DNA from: Planococcus citri
Lineage: Eukaryota; Arthropoda; Insecta; Hemiptera; Pseudococcidae
DNA length: 64,000 bases
Reading direction: 5' to 3'
Assembly (NCBI RefSeq): GCF_950023065.1
Contig: NC_088679.1
Location: 63,178,001-63,242,000 of the forward strand
Shown: piece after piece, positions 45,101-57,738 of the stretch
How the letters are laid out: each line of letters begins with the position of its first letter
Position numbering within the stretch: position 1 is the stretch's first letter
Notes under the pieces: model-generated
Told to the model about the DNA's origin: nothing
The model's input: the letters and a program-made list of their open reading frames with translations, nothing else
Database searches by the model: none
Program-made: the position numbers and the translations under genes

Positions 45101-45603
45101 TGTAAATACCTACTTGATAAAAAAATGAAAATAAAAATACTCTGGTTTAAGTAAAATTTTCTGAAATTCGCAGAAAATGACTGCTCTTTGTTTAAAACCA
45201 ACTTCTCTGTTTGAATCCTAATTTTTATCATTTCGAACTATTCTGAAGCCTCCATAAGCTGTTTTTCTGTTTTTTTCCATAATAAACGAAATTCGAAGGT
45301 GCTTTCTATGAAATTTTTTCAGAAATGTACATACCTATATCTAGTTGGTAATTCGTATGCTTTTTAAAAAAAAAAAGAACGCATTTTTTCAGCTTTTTTT
45401 CAAAATTTTCAACGTTTTATAATTTCAAAGTGACCTAAATCCACCGTTTCTCACTCTTTGGTGCGCTGTGGACCTGAAAATACGCAAATTAAAAAAAAAA
45501 AAAAAACAAATACATCACCTATTATTGAAGCGAAGAAGCGACAAAAACAGTTATTTACATTGTTTTTTTTTTCGAAATCAAGAAATGGACTAAGCCTGCA
45601 ATT
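42179..45603. other. Mostly non-coding stretch with a less AT-rich block at 43000-43800
   Basis: 42250-42470 resembles a family B foldback arm (AAAACAGGTTTGGC, TAGGAGCACCTCCATAGC). The 43000-43800 block contains repeated GACGCGACGC words, a (GGTACA)3 run near 43216, and a possible exon listed separately. The remainder shows nothing supportable. Confidence 0.45.
43433..43603 (+). other. Possible terminal exon of an unidentified gene
   Basis: A strong acceptor-like tract (gtgttttcttcttcggttccAG, AG at about 43431-43432) precedes an open frame ending at a TAG at 43601-43603. It reads AANSAAKQPIPPSPPSFMDD, then NASSLSSLSAVIEPCTTNYF and FRLDCDETEFRVYIGG. Amino-acid composition looks more protein-like than other short frames here and the block is less AT-rich. 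No upstream exon could be identified and I recognise no homologue, so this remains weak. TATATAGGGGG at 43589-43599 could instead be promoter-like. Confidence 0.18.
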
Positions 45604-47945
45604 TATAAATCAGTTCGTTCGCGAATGATTCACCAAAAATTATTCAACTCGTTCGCGAATGATTCACTAAAAAATATTCAATTCGTTCGTGAATGATTTA
45701 GAAAAAAATATTCTATTCCTTCGTGAATGATTCATATCAAAAATCAAATAAATGAATCGATTCGTTCGTGAACGAGTCACTTATACGAATCAATTCGTTC
45801 GCGAACGAGTCACTTATACGAATCAATTCGTTCGCGAATCAATGATTCACTAAAAATTATTCAATTCGTTCGCGAATGATTCACTAAAAATTATTCAATT
45901 CGTTCGCGAATGATTTAGAAAAAAATATTCTATTCCTTCGTGAATGATTCATCAAAAATTAAGTAAATGAATCGATTCGTTCGCGAACGAGTCATTAATA
46001 CACATCAATTCGTTCGCGAATGAATGATTCACTAAAAGTTATTCAATTAGTTCGCGAATGATTCACCAAAAATTATTCAATTTCTTCGTGAATAATTCAC
46101 CAAAAATTATGTGAAAAACCAATGGTAGTGATAGACACTGTTTAAATCAGCTGTAGTTTTAGAACCCATGTAAAAAACCAGTGGTAGTGACAGACACCAT
46201 TTAAATCAGTGGTAGTGTTCAAACCCACAGGAAAAACCAGTGGTAGTGACGGACACTGTTTGAATTAGTTGTAGTTTTAAGAACCCAAGTAAAAAATCAG
46301 TGGTAGTGACAGACACTGTTTAAAACCAGTGGTAGTGACAGACACAGTTTAAAACCAGTGTTTGTGACAGACACTGTTTTAGAGCAGTGGTAGTGCCACA
46401 CACTGTTTAAAACCAGTGGTAGTGATAGACACTGTTTAAAACCAGGACGGTGTTCAAAACCAATGGTAGTGACATACACTGTTCAAAACCAGTGTTTGTG
46501 ACAGACACTGTTTTAGAGCAGTGGTAGTGACAGACACTGTATAAAAACAGTGGTAGTGAAAGACACTGTTTCAAACCAGTGGTAGAGACAGACATCACTT
46601 AAATCAGTGGTAGTGTTCAAACTTATGTAAGAAAACCAGTGGTAGTGACAGACACTGTTTAAATCAATGGTAGTGATAGACACTGTTTAAAACCAGTGTT
46701 TGAAACAGACACTGTTTAAAAGCAGTGTTTGAAACAGACACTGTTTGAAACCAGTGTTTGAAACAGACACTGTTTGAAACCAGTGGTAGTGACAGACACT
46801 GCTTAAAACCAGTGCTTGTAACAGACACTGTTTTAGAGCAGTGGTAGTGACAGACACTGTTTAAGACCAGTGGTAGTGACAGACACTGTTTAAAACCAGT
46901 GGTAGTGACAGACACTGTTTAAAACCAGTGCTTGTAACAGACACTGTTTTAGAGCAGTGGTAATGACAGACACTGTTTAAGACCAGTAGTAGTGACAGAC
47001 ACTGTTTAAAACCAGTGTTTGAAACAGACACTGTTTAAAACCAGTGTTTGAAACAGACACTGTTTAAGACCAGTGGAAGTGACAGACACTGTTTAAAACC
47101 AGTGTTCGTGACAGACACTGTTTAAGACCAGTGTTTGAAACAGACACTGTTTAAAACCAGTGTTTGAAACAGACACTGTTTAAGACCAGTGGAAGTGACA
47201 GACACTGTTTAAAACCAGTGTTCGTGACAGACACAGTTGAAAACCAGTGTTTGTGACAGACACTGTTTAAAACCAGTGTTTGAAACAGACACTGTTAAAG
47301 AGCAGTGTGGTAGCGACAGGAACTGTTTAAAACAGTGTTAGGGACAGACGCTGTTTAAAACCAGGACACTGTTTCAAACCAGTGGTAGTGACAGACACTG
47401 TTTAATACCAGTGGTAGTGACAGACAACATTTAAATCAGTGGTAGTTTTCAAACCAAAATAAAAACCAGTGGTAGTGTACAAACCCATGTAAAAACCAGT
47501 GGTAGTGAATGGCACGGTTTTAAATCAGTGGTAGTGTTCAAACCCAAGTAAAAACCAGTGGTAGAGACAGACACCATATTAAAACAGTGGGTGTGTGTTC
47601 AAACCCAAGTAAAAAACCAGTGGTAGTGACAGACACCACCTAAATCAGTGGTAGTGTTCAAACCTATGTAAGAAAACCAGTGGTAGTGACAGACATTGTT
47701 TAAATCAGTGGTAGTGACAGACACTGTTTAAGACCAGTGGTAGTGACAGACACTGTTTAAAACCAGTGTTTGAAACAGAAACTGTTTAAAACCAGGGTAT
47801 TGACAGACACAGTTTAAAAAAAATTATTCAATTTCTTCGTGAATAATTCACCAAAAATTAAGTAAATGAATCGATTCGTTCGCGAATGATTCATCTAGAA
47901 ATCAATCAGTTTGTTCAATCGCCAATCGGTTGCGAATGATTCGAT
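45604..47945. repeat. Palindromic ~36-bp satellite (TTCGTTCGCGAATGATTCAC) split by a minisatellite
   Basis: About a dozen units from 45604 to 46110 carry (A/G)TTCGTTCGCGAATGATTCA followed by (C/T)(A/T)AAAAATTATTCAA. TTCGCGAA is self-complementary, and some copies extend to CGTTCGCGAACG. The array resumes at 47817-47945 after the inserted minisatellite. Confidence 0.88.
46115..47816. repeat. 1.7-kb minisatellite, ~29-bp unit
   Basis: More than fifty units built on CCAGTGGTAGTGACAGACAC followed by TGTTTAAAA. Variants are CCAGTGTTTGAAACAGACAC and a longer type ending GTTCAAACCCAAGTAAAAA. Unit junctions read CACTGTTTAAAACCAGTG, a small inverted repeat. Minus-strand frames such as SLPLVLNSVCHYH are translations of the repeat and not genes. 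Confidence 0.93.
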
Positions 47946-47981
47946 TGTAAACAGATCAATTGCTAGCCTATACCTCGTTTT

Positions 47982-48017
<36 letters not shown>

Positions 48018-49886
48018 ATTTCATGGAAAAAATTACAATTTAATGACCTCAACAAGACGTGCGGAAAATGTCAAATTTTTATTGAAAACCCCTGAACTTT
48101 GTAAAAATGAAATTCGAGCATTTCATAAGGTTCAAATTCGATGATGTGGAAATACCTACTAAAGATTTCATAAGATCACTTGAACCAAAAAAATTAAATA
48201 AATTTTGAAACGTTTGAAAAAGTTTTAAACTTTTCAAACTTTCAGCACTCACAAAGGAGATTAAACATGGAGGGACCTAAAAAATTTTAATCCACTTGTT
48301 CAGATCATTAGGCTATAATTTTTGATAAAATCCGTTAAATTTCAAAACAGAAATAATCAACTAGCAAAAAGATTCGTTGAAAAGATGATCCGGAATCAGA
48401 ACATGCCGGATACCCAATCCATCTTCCTCCCAACCCTATAACTAGAGTCGTTATTTTCCGCTCATATTTTCATAAATTGAATTCTTCTTTCTGTAAACGA
48501 ATATGAATGTAAAAATCATGAAACCTCCAAGCGGTTGGAAATCGTTTACAGCCTAGCGAATATATTATAGGTATGTGTACCTCTCACCCTATCCTATTCA
48601 CCGTATAAAATGCAAAAAAAAAAAAGTAATTCAACGTCTGTGCGTTTGTTCTTGGTACCTGCGCTATATTTCACTTTCGAAATACTATATTAAAACAAAT
48701 AACATTTATTTTCATAGTCGTGTGTATTTCGAAACGCGACGAAGTCGAAGACTATACCTACGTATTTTTCAAATAAACGCTTGGTTTTCTTTGCACAAAG
48801 TAGTATAGTACGCGGATCCCAAAGGAAATGTGGTCGAATAACGAGTTAAATAGGCAGAAAACGTCAACTCGAAGAAGTTCGCTTCATTTCACATTTTGAT
48901 ATTTACAAATGAAGATATTTAGGTTGTTTAAACTCGCAAGGTTTATTGATTTAACAAATTCTGGCAGCATATTTGATTCCTATGTGAGAGACGTCTTCTA
49001 ATAAGAAGCATAAGTTTAACGCGAAAGTTTTTGCGGCAAATAAATTAAATTTTAGACGAAACCCGATCGCATTTCATGTACGACGAGTATGAAATGCAAC
49101 ATGAACGAATCAAAATGCTGTCGACGAGGATACGACACGGTTTTGGTAGACTCAGGCTTATTATTCATCTCGTAAATCATCATTTTCGTTTAATATCGTG
49201 TTTACTACTAGTGTAACAAAACAATGAATAATCCGTTTGCTCACCCAGGATGGCAAATATGTAGAGAGGGTCACGACTCGCGATGGTTGTTGATTTTAAA
49301 ATATTCTTCCTCTAGCACCTACCTATACGTAGTACTACGTAGATGCACCCATTTTGTCGCACCCTTATTTTGAAATGATATTTTAGTACGTGGAGTGAGA
49401 AATGAGGGAGCAGTTTTCATGCGTCATGTTTTTATAACATTTTTTCGGTCGGCATTGTTGCGAAATAATTAATTTTTTATGGCTTTTACCCCTGTGTTTT
49501 TCGTTAATTGGTGTGGCAGCAGCGGGAACAAATGAGAAGGGATGATCAATGAGTTGGAAACGAAATTCAAATTTTTTAACATCGATATGCTTGGGTTTTA
49601 AGGAGGGGACTGGGTATTGCATTTTGAACTTTGGTATCATGAAATGTAAGAATGAAACAACTGAAACAAGCTTCAGGGAGTATAATCAGCTCATTCCTCG
49701 GATGATCTTGGACGTCTTGGCAAAAAAAAAAAAATTCTTGGCAATTTTGGCAAAAATTACCATCACTTGACTATTTTATCAAAAAATTACGTTCTGAGGA
49801 CTTTGGCGAAAAAAACAACTTTTCTTCAATTTTCCAAAAATTGATACTATCTGTGTGTCAATTTTGACAAAAAATGGAAATTTTTT
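47946..49886. other. Non-coding stretch
   Basis: Begins with a ~35-base T-run at 47979-48013. No gene or RNA is supported; short frames at 48575-48808 and 49383-49770 lack splice sites and coding character. Confidence 0.45.
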
Positions 49887-49958
49887 GGCAATTTTGGCAA
49901 TTTTGGCAATTTTGGCAATTTTGGCAATTTTGGCAATTTTGGCAATTTTGGCAATTTT
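49887..49958. repeat. Perfect microsatellite (GGCAATTTT)8
   Basis: Eight uninterrupted 9-bp units (72 bp), embedded in a wider degenerate zone of TTTTGGCAAAA-like words from about 49720 to 50010. Confidence 0.95.
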
Positions 49959-50269
49959 GGCAAAAATAGGATTTTATGGAGAATTTTGACAAGAACGGAA
50001 GCTATTGTGCCAATTTAATGGACACTTCTTGACTATTTTGCCCCCAAAAAACTGGAATTTTTTGACTATTTTTCCAAAAATTGACAATAGACTTGAACAA
50101 ATTTATGTAGTCGAAAAAAAAACCTTTCACATGTACTCGTATAGGTAAGCAAGTTTAGTGGAAAAACAGGACTTTTGTTTGGCAATTTAGGAACAAAATA
50201 CTTTTTGAACAGATAAGGTGAAAAACAATTCTTTTTGAATGTTTGGGGTCTGGAGGGGATACAAAAAAT

Positions 50270-50830
50270 TATGGAATTACGTTTGGGTCATTCCATGCCA
50301 AATTGGCGGATTTTTGCAAGGTGGGTCTTCGATTTTTTTTAAACCAGCTCATGTGTAGAGGTCATCAAACGAAGACGAATGACGCAAACCGGACATTTTT
50401 TCGATTTTTTTTTACGGAGCTGTGGCCATGGCGCTTCAAAGTTCTCCAAAATGGACGAAAATGGAAAATTTCAGTTGCAAATTGCTTCGGTTGTACGCGG
50501 TATAGAATTTTGATTTTTTTTTTCAAATTGTAATACTTTGAGAGGGTAATTGACAAATTATGTCAAAATCAGTGTTGTCACTTTCAAAAACCTAAAAAAA
50601 AAATCGATTTAAAAACTTGATTATTTAAATATAACCACGATGTTCACGAATTAAAATTCTGAAAAATTCTCAGTTTTAGTCCTTTTTATGCAGAATAAAA
50701 TATCTAAAAATTTGACAGACATTTTTTTTCATTTTCGAGAAAAAAATTACAAGTTTGGCTCTTATTGCAAAAATACCATAGACAAACATGTGAACCCCCC
50801 CCCCCCGCAATTATCAACGAATTGACGAGA
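50270..50830. mobile_element. Diverged relative of the foldback and long-TIR repeats
   Basis: Starts GGGTCATTCCATGCCAAATT (compare 40144) and ends with a C-run and GAATTGACGAGAAATGCC (compare 33110). The interior contains GGAGCTGTGGCCATGGCGCT followed by TCAAAGTTCT, closely matching the arm of the 12854-15746 element (GGAGCTGTGGCGCTTCAAAG). The mixture ties the two families together. Confidence 0.6.
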
Positions 50831-51049
50831 AATGCCATTTTTTGTGTTAATTTTTTGAGTGAAACATCTTGAAAAATTTCGCCGCCGTTTTAAACGAAAG
50901 CAGAAACCTAAAAAATGAATATTTGTGCATTTTTGAAATATTTCACCAATATGTAGACAGACATGTGAAAAAATCCCTCCTCCTCCCCCCCACCCTCAAA
51001 CAGAAAAAGGTCTGGAAAAATGTCGGAAGATATTGAATAGAGTTATGTA

Positions 51050-51915
51050 GTTGAGACCTATATTTCAAGTTGGAAGTCACCCAGAAAAAAATTTTAGCTT
51101 TGAAAGTGCCCCTGGTAAAGAGCTATGGCTCCCCAAAAAGACTTGGTTTTCGAAAAAATTCATGTTTTTTTCGATCTGGGCTCTATACGCAACCTGTTTT
51201 GCGGAAAATAGTACATTTCCAAAAGATAGTACATAGGTATTTGAGATTTTGCATCAGCTTGTTGTCAAAATCCAAGACTACTTTTAAAGTTCTACTGAGC
51301 GATTGGAAATTATAATCGCTTATTTTTGGATAAATTCTTGTTTTTGAAATATTTCCTTTTCAAATTAATCATGCCAACATATCGAAGGATTATCATTTCT
51401 GGAACTATAGAAATATTTTGGAATAGAAAATTCAAAAGATTGCCAATTTTCAAAAAAAATCGAAAAAAATAGTCAGAAGCATTGTCAAAGTTTTTTTTGT
51501 TTTTTTAAATTGGCAATAATGAATAAAAATTGGCAAGACTGCTTTCTGAAATATTTTTACAGTTTCAAAAATAATATCTTTTGATGTTTTGCCATACCTA
51601 ACTAATGTAAAATATGTACCTACCTAATTGAGAATAAAATATTTTCAAAACATAAATTTTCTCTCAGATAAGCTATTTGCAAACTTTCAACCGCGCAGTG
51701 GAACCCTAAAAGAGGTCTTGGAATTTTAAGAAAATAGCCTAAGCTGAAGCAGAATTTCAAATTCTATCTTTTGGAATTGGGCAATTTTTCCTAAAACAAG
51801 TTGAGTAGGAACTATGAGAGAAAAACACGATTTTACCCTCCCTTTGAGGGGGCCATAGGATTCAAGATTTTTCCTGGGAGTCTTTAAGCTCAAAATGAAG
51901 GTCTCCACTGAATTT
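51050..51915. mobile_element. Foldback element, family B (second copy)
   Basis: Left arm: TTCAAGTTGGAAGTCACCCA, AAAGTGCCCCTGGTAAAGAG, CGCAACCTGTTTTGCGGAAA, TTCTACTGAGCGATTGGAAA. The right arm is inverted: TTTCAACCGCGCAGTGGAAC, CCTAAAACAAGTTGAGTAGG, CCTCCCTTTGAGGGGGCC, AGCTCAAAATGAAGG. Same plan as 35590-36375 but with few bases in common beyond the landmarks. Confidence 0.68.
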
Positions 51916-54900
51916 TATGAAAATCTTGCGACAATAATTACCTAATGTAAGCATAGGTAGGTATGTATTTTTTTTTTTTGGCTAATTTTGAAATCGTGGA
52001 GATTATCTGGATTGCTTAGAGAAGGATCCTGGTAAAAAAAAATTCAATTTACGTTTGTATTTCCTTACTGAGGAGGACGCTAAATTGAAGTTGCAAGTTC
52101 CTAATTTTCACTACTCCCCTCCCCCCCCAATTGTATTTTGAGAAAAAAATCGAAGTACCTAAATTATTTTTTTATTGTTTGAAGAAATATTTTTGAAAAT
52201 TAGGAATAAAAAAGTAACTTTTGCTTAAATTCAAGTACAAGCTACGTAAGTACTAATGACTAAGGTACAAACTTGAATGCTAAATTTTAGATGTGAGCAA
52301 TTTCCAAATTTTTATCAAATTTTCATTGTAATTCTGATCTCGTTTTCGCACTTTACTATTCTGATAATTCAAAATTTTTTAAAAGTTACCAAAATTTATT
52401 TATTTTTTCATTTTTTTCAAATTCTTTCATTTTTTAGTTTTTATGGCACTTTTTTGATATTTTTGATTTTTTCTTTGGGAGAACTGCGTCACCCTGCGCT
52501 CCCCCGCAAAAAAAGCCCAGAATATTTCAATTTTTAAGAAAGAGGACTCGTTTTTGGATTTGGGTACCAAGATCTGAAAGTAGGTAGGTACAAATTTTTT
52601 CCTTGCACAAGTCCCAATTTTCTAAAACGGATTTCGATGAACAGTTTTTCTCTTTAGTGCTTTTTGATGCAGAACTGCTCTGAAGAATTTTCAGCAATTA
52701 ATTTCTTTAAAAAATGATTTTTTTCATTTCATTACTGAAAAGGCAGAGAAAGAAAGGGTAAGGGCATCCAAAACCGCAATTTTTGTGTTTAATTATCCAT
52801 CCTCGAGAATTTCTAAACAATTTTTTCCAAACTCATGAGGGAGATATCCCACTAACACACATTTTTTTTAACCGATCAAAGGGGTTCGAAATATGTACCA
52901 AAAATACACCTCCAGGGCTAATTTCAACTAATAAATTTCATTTCTCGATTTTTCATCAATTTTAAAATTCTAAATTTTGGTCCATTTATTCCTGTAAACA
53001 AATCAAAATATGATTAAGTCAACATAAAATGGCTTACTCTGAAGTCCAAATGTCAAAAAATCAAAAAAATGTATATGATCACTTTTTTAAATCAAATACT
53101 GATGGCCTTACAATCAGCTGCATGAAAGAGTCGACAGAGGGGGGGGGGGTGTTATGACTTCTTCAAAAACATTTCGTAGGTACCATTTATTCAACACAAC
53201 CGTAGCCAACACTTCTTTACCAAAAAAACACTCCTCAATTTAAATATAGGTAAGTGAATAAAAATCACTACAAAAGAAACTGCCACATTAAAAAAAAATA
53301 TTCTCCTTCGTTTCTTTCCGCGGAAACACAAATAAAACCCCATTCTGTATCTGACACCTCGATTTAAATCTTAATGAAAACCTCGTCAACTCGCAACGCC
53401 TTCCCAACCCTTTGTTTTTCTGTGACGATTCAAATAGCTAATCAAAAATACAACAAAAGAATACACTGCACAAAAAGAAACCTACTACAGTGTAAGCAAA
53501 TTACCAAAAATTTTCAAACGAAATAATCGTAACACTGTAGCGAGCATGATGATGATGATGATGAGGCACAACGACCAATTCAACTAGTTGCAAAATATGC
53601 ACGCAAACTGCATGTTGAATTGCAGTGTTTATTTTTCGCAGATGCAAAGCTGCGAGCGGCGAGGATTGATTAGAGATCTCAATAGCATTATGCTAATGTG
53701 CGAACAAAAAACACCGAGGGAGAAAGGATATCGAAGAAAATTATTCATAGCTGAATTAAACATCCTCCAGCTCAACTCCCTGCGTTGAAACTTACCCTAT
53801 ATATAAGTTCATTACACGGGTAACAATATAGTATCATTAAAAATGAAAATAGAAAAAAAAATCGCACATCAGACTTAAGCAGTAAATCGAAATATACAGG
53901 ATGTATCTTTGTGAATCAGCCATCCCCTTTTTTTTCATACAGGAAATTGATGTCTCCGAATATGCGAATTCTATTCGTTGACAAAATTCGCGATATGCAA
54001 CAAACCGAGAGGAGAAAAGAAGTCGCAAAAATGGCTGGTACGAGTAAAAATATCGTTTTATCGTTTGTTTTACACGCATCGGATGAATAAATTTAATCAA
54101 GTCTGGAGAAAATAGTTTTGTGTGTTGAAAAATAGAAAAATAATTTCGTATAGTTTTTGGTCAATTTAACGTTTCGGCTTGGAATTGGTGTTTTTCTTTG
54201 TTTTCATTTTGTAAGCCCTCGTGTATTGTTACATCTTCAATTCGATAATAGAATGTAAATGAAGGAAAAAAGAAATTCATCCTCAAGGCGATATATATAG
54301 ACTAAAAGCGACCCCTTGCTTGCAAGAGAGATGAAAAAAAACACACGCGAACCGAATGATGCAAAATCGATTTTCCAATGATGACGCAAAAAGTTACATC
54401 ATCTCATTGTCTACAGGCATGGTTCGATTCACGACGAACCTCAGTAAAGCCCATTTCAATTGCTTTCTTGTATCATTGAAACGAAACTAACGCCGGCAAA
54501 TCGACTCTGGTAATTTTATTTTATTCAATTTTCTTTATCGAAATTACAAAAGGCCTATTGAAATTGAAATCATGGATAAATAACATCTGAGAGATGGCTT
54601 TCTTAGGCAAACTTTTCTTCTTTTTTGTCTATTTTTTGTCACTGGTCGAGTTTCCTTTTTTTAACGCGAGTTCTTAATATTTATGGTATTTTTTAATACT
54701 TTCGTCAAGTATAAAAATTTATCGCGCGAAAATAATCGAATCGAAAAGATTTCGCGTGTACATAAAAATTCCGCAAACTGTCCCTATGTGTCATTGTGCC
54801 CTGGCTTTGTTCAGATGTAGGGTGCAAATCGAACACAACGTGGTATTGTCGACTCTTGATGATAAATTCGTCGAATATTCGCACTATTCTCGACGTTTCA

Positions 54901-55849
54901 TCGTATAGGGTTATTGTATCGTCAATTTTTCAAGTAACTATTACTCAACTTATTTAATTTCTGCTAAGCTAATATAACATTGGAATAAAATTAATATCTG
55001 AAGGGTGATTTTAAAAATATAAAATCGTGTATCAAAGAAACACTTACAAGTAGGTAGATAAGTACATAGATAAGCGTAATATTTTTCATACCGACGCTAA
55101 ATTTCTTCAAGGTATAACTTTTTGTTTACTTGTGATATTCTAGCTTGATTGAAAACACAACCCTCTTCTAAATCGAGTTTTTTTAAAAAAATTCCACTCC
55201 GGGTTAAAAAAGAGATTTAAAAAGTAAAGAGGCAAAAAAATAAACGCGAAAAATAATCGCTAAAAGGTGCAAGGTAATCAGATAATATTAGCTTTGAAAA
55301 ATTCATTAAGCGTAACTCCTTCAATATTTAAATTAGGCATAAAATCGACTCAACGTTCGTGTTTATCTTTTACATTACTCGATATAAATGCTTGGTTTTA
55401 GAGTAGCATCTCGTCGAGATGGTCAGAGAGAGAAACGGAGGTAGAAGGATTGCGTAGAATTAATTTTGTGCCTCTTTTCTTTTCTTTGAAAAGAAGTACA
55501 AAAATTAAACGGGCATATACTCAGCCATCTGGAGGAAAAATTAAGATAAAAAAATAGGCTATATGTTTTAAAAATATTGAAAAATCTACGTCGCCTGAAA
55601 AAGTAAGGAATTTAATGTATTATGGTCTTTCCATGTCTAGAAAAAACATTCTTGGACATGGCTTCCTTCGACAGGAAGGGTTAAAAAATCATCAACATTT
55701 CACTCTTCACTCTGCGTCAACCTCAAAGGTTGAGAGTTAAGATCTCTTACAAGTGCAACCTCACGAGTGTGCAGAAACCGACTTCAAGCACATTTTTTTC
55801 AAATTAGAAGACCCCTAAGGTAGTTCGAAAATGATTAAAAAATAAGACT
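51916..55849. other. Non-coding AT-rich stretch
   Basis: Contains a short (ATG)n run near 53547 and a G-run near 53140. No supported gene, and no RNA gene recognised. Confidence 0.45.
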
Positions 55850-55913
55850 CAACAGCTACAATGACCTTCAGAGGCCAGACTGGAAGCCAGACGACCTTCA
55901 GAAACCAGGCAGA

Positions 55914-57738
55914 GAGGTCAATGACCTCATGAAAAACAAACCATATAGTGTTCAAAAGGCAGATAGACGAGTCAATCACCATCGGAAGGCCACACTGGAA
56001 GCCAGATTGGCCTTCAGGAACCACACAAACAGGTCAATGACCTTCAGAGGCGAGACAGGATTCCAGAAAACCATCAAGAGTCAGATCGCAAGGTCAATAA
56101 TTTAAGGTGACCACACAGGACGCCAGGAATCCTTCGAAAATCAGATAGACTGTTAGACGGATATGCCTTAATGGTAACACGTACGTGTAAAACAGGTAAA
56201 TTAACCCTTCCAGCACCGTTCGGTGATGTGGTTGGTAACAATGAGCGGTCAAGGTGTCAAATGACTAATGAGCCTTCCAGCTTCTTTGGCAACTGGACCA
56301 ACTTGTAGTTCGAATTCGCGAGTATCTGAGGTACAAAGTTAATATGTCCTTAAATCTTTAGAGCTCCGGCCCTAGGTTAAAAGTGTTTTGTATAGTTTTA
56401 ATTTATCGATAATTAGTGTTAATGTAATTCCCCCCGAGTAATCGTTGTATTGAACCCTTCAAGTGCTCCGAGTCGGTTTTAAGTATTGTCTTTATTGACA
56501 AATATATTCGTTGACACGAACTTGTCTTATGATAATTTATTGTGTTCGGTAGTGTACTGTAAAACCCATAGCCGAGGTAAGTGATAGCTTTAATATCATT
56601 ACAGTAGTGCATTTCCGTCATTGATTACCTGCTTATTCTAGTAGGTAACTCCGAGTAGGTATCGAATATACGCACGTATATTTATCAGATATCTACGACA
56701 CAATATTATTTTATCAAGACAGGTCAACGACTCCATTCAGCTTTCAAAACCCAGACAGAAAGGTCAATGATCTTTCAAGGCCAGATAGAACGCCAGAAGG
56801 CTTTTGAAAGCCAAATTGAGAGAGGTCAATGACCTTAGAAGTCCTGATAGACTTCCAGACAGCCTTCAAAACCCAGGCAGACAGGTCAATGACCTTACAA
56901 AGCTACACAGCACGCCAGACATCTTTCAGAAGCCATGAGGTCAATAACCTTCAGAGACCGGAACTGACTCCAATCAGCTTTCAAAACACAGACAGACAGG
57001 TCAATGACCTTAAGAGACCAGATAGGACGACGCTAGACTGTCTTTGAAAGCCAACCAGAGAGGTCAATGACCTTAGAAGGCTAGGCATACCACCAGATGT
57101 CCTTCAAAACCCAGACAGACAGGTTAATAACTGTACATACAAAGCCAAGCAGGAACGCCAGCCAGTCTTCAGAAGCCAGACAGATAGGTCAATGACCTTG
57201 AAAGGCCAGACAGACCTCCAGACGGTCTTTAAAACCCAGACAGACAGGTCAATGACCTTACACAGCAACACAGCGCAACAGACATAATTCAGAAGTCAAG
57301 AGGTCAATGACCTTAAGAGACCAGAAATTACTCCAGCCGGCTTTCAAAACCCAGACAGACAGGTCAATAACCTTAATAAGCCAGATAGGACGCCAAACGG
57401 TCTTTGAAAGCCAGGCAGAGAGGTCAATGACCTTGGACAAGGCTAGACAGACCTCCAGACGGCCTTCATAACCCAGACAGACAGTTCAATATTCTTACAG
57501 AGCCAGACAGGAACACCAGACAGTCTTCAGAAGCCAGACAGACAGGTCAATGACCTTGCAAAGCCAGACAGGCCGCCAGACGACCTTCGGAAGTCAATCA
57601 GAGAGGTCAATGACCTTGGAAGACCAGCCAGGTTTTCAGATGGCTCTCAAATGTCAGCCAAACAAATCAATAACCTTCGGTGGTCAGATTGTAAGCCAAA
57701 ACCGGTCTTCAGAAACTAGACGGAGAGGTCAATGACCT
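55914..57738. promoter_or_regulatory. Array of 13 perfect ecdysone-receptor-type palindromes (AGGTCAATGACCT)
   Basis: Perfect inverted AGGTCA half-sites with a 1-base spacer begin at 55915, 56031, 56823, 56883, 56998, 57061, 57186, 57246, 57301, 57421, 57544, 57604 and 57726. The copy at 55914-55928 extends to GAGGTCAATGACCTC, which is identical to the idealised PAL-1 ecdysone response element. About ten further units carry one- to few-base changes (56761, 56938, 57361 among them). EcR/USP heterodimers bind IR-1 elements of consensus RGGTCANTGAMCY. Binding here is inferred from sequence only; the nearest recognised gene ends about 29 kb away. Confidence 0.7.
56151..56716. mobile_element. Solo LTR inserted in the tandem array
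   Basis: The 566-bp insert begins TGTTAGACGG and ends TATTTTATCA (5' TG...CA 3'). It is flanked by AGAC on both sides (56147-56150 and 56717-56720). Removing it with one AGAC restores the array phrase CAGATAGAC|AGGTCAAC, so this is a clean insertion. No internal retroelement coding region remains, consistent with LTR-LTR recombination. A 4-bp target duplication fits gypsy-like or retrovirus-like integrases. Orientation is undetermined. Confidence 0.75.

Noticed and set aside
46297..46915. Minus-strand frames SLPLVLNSVCHYH and relatives
   Set aside because: Translation of the 29-bp minisatellite; the unit length is near a multiple of three only in places.
46115..47816. CRISPR-like regular repeats
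   Set aside because: Units are contiguous with no unique spacers, and the genome is eukaryotic.
56829..57735. Open frames inside the 60-bp array (56829-57047, 57550-57735)
   Set aside because: Unit lengths of 55-65 bp break the frame, so no continuous coding repeat exists.
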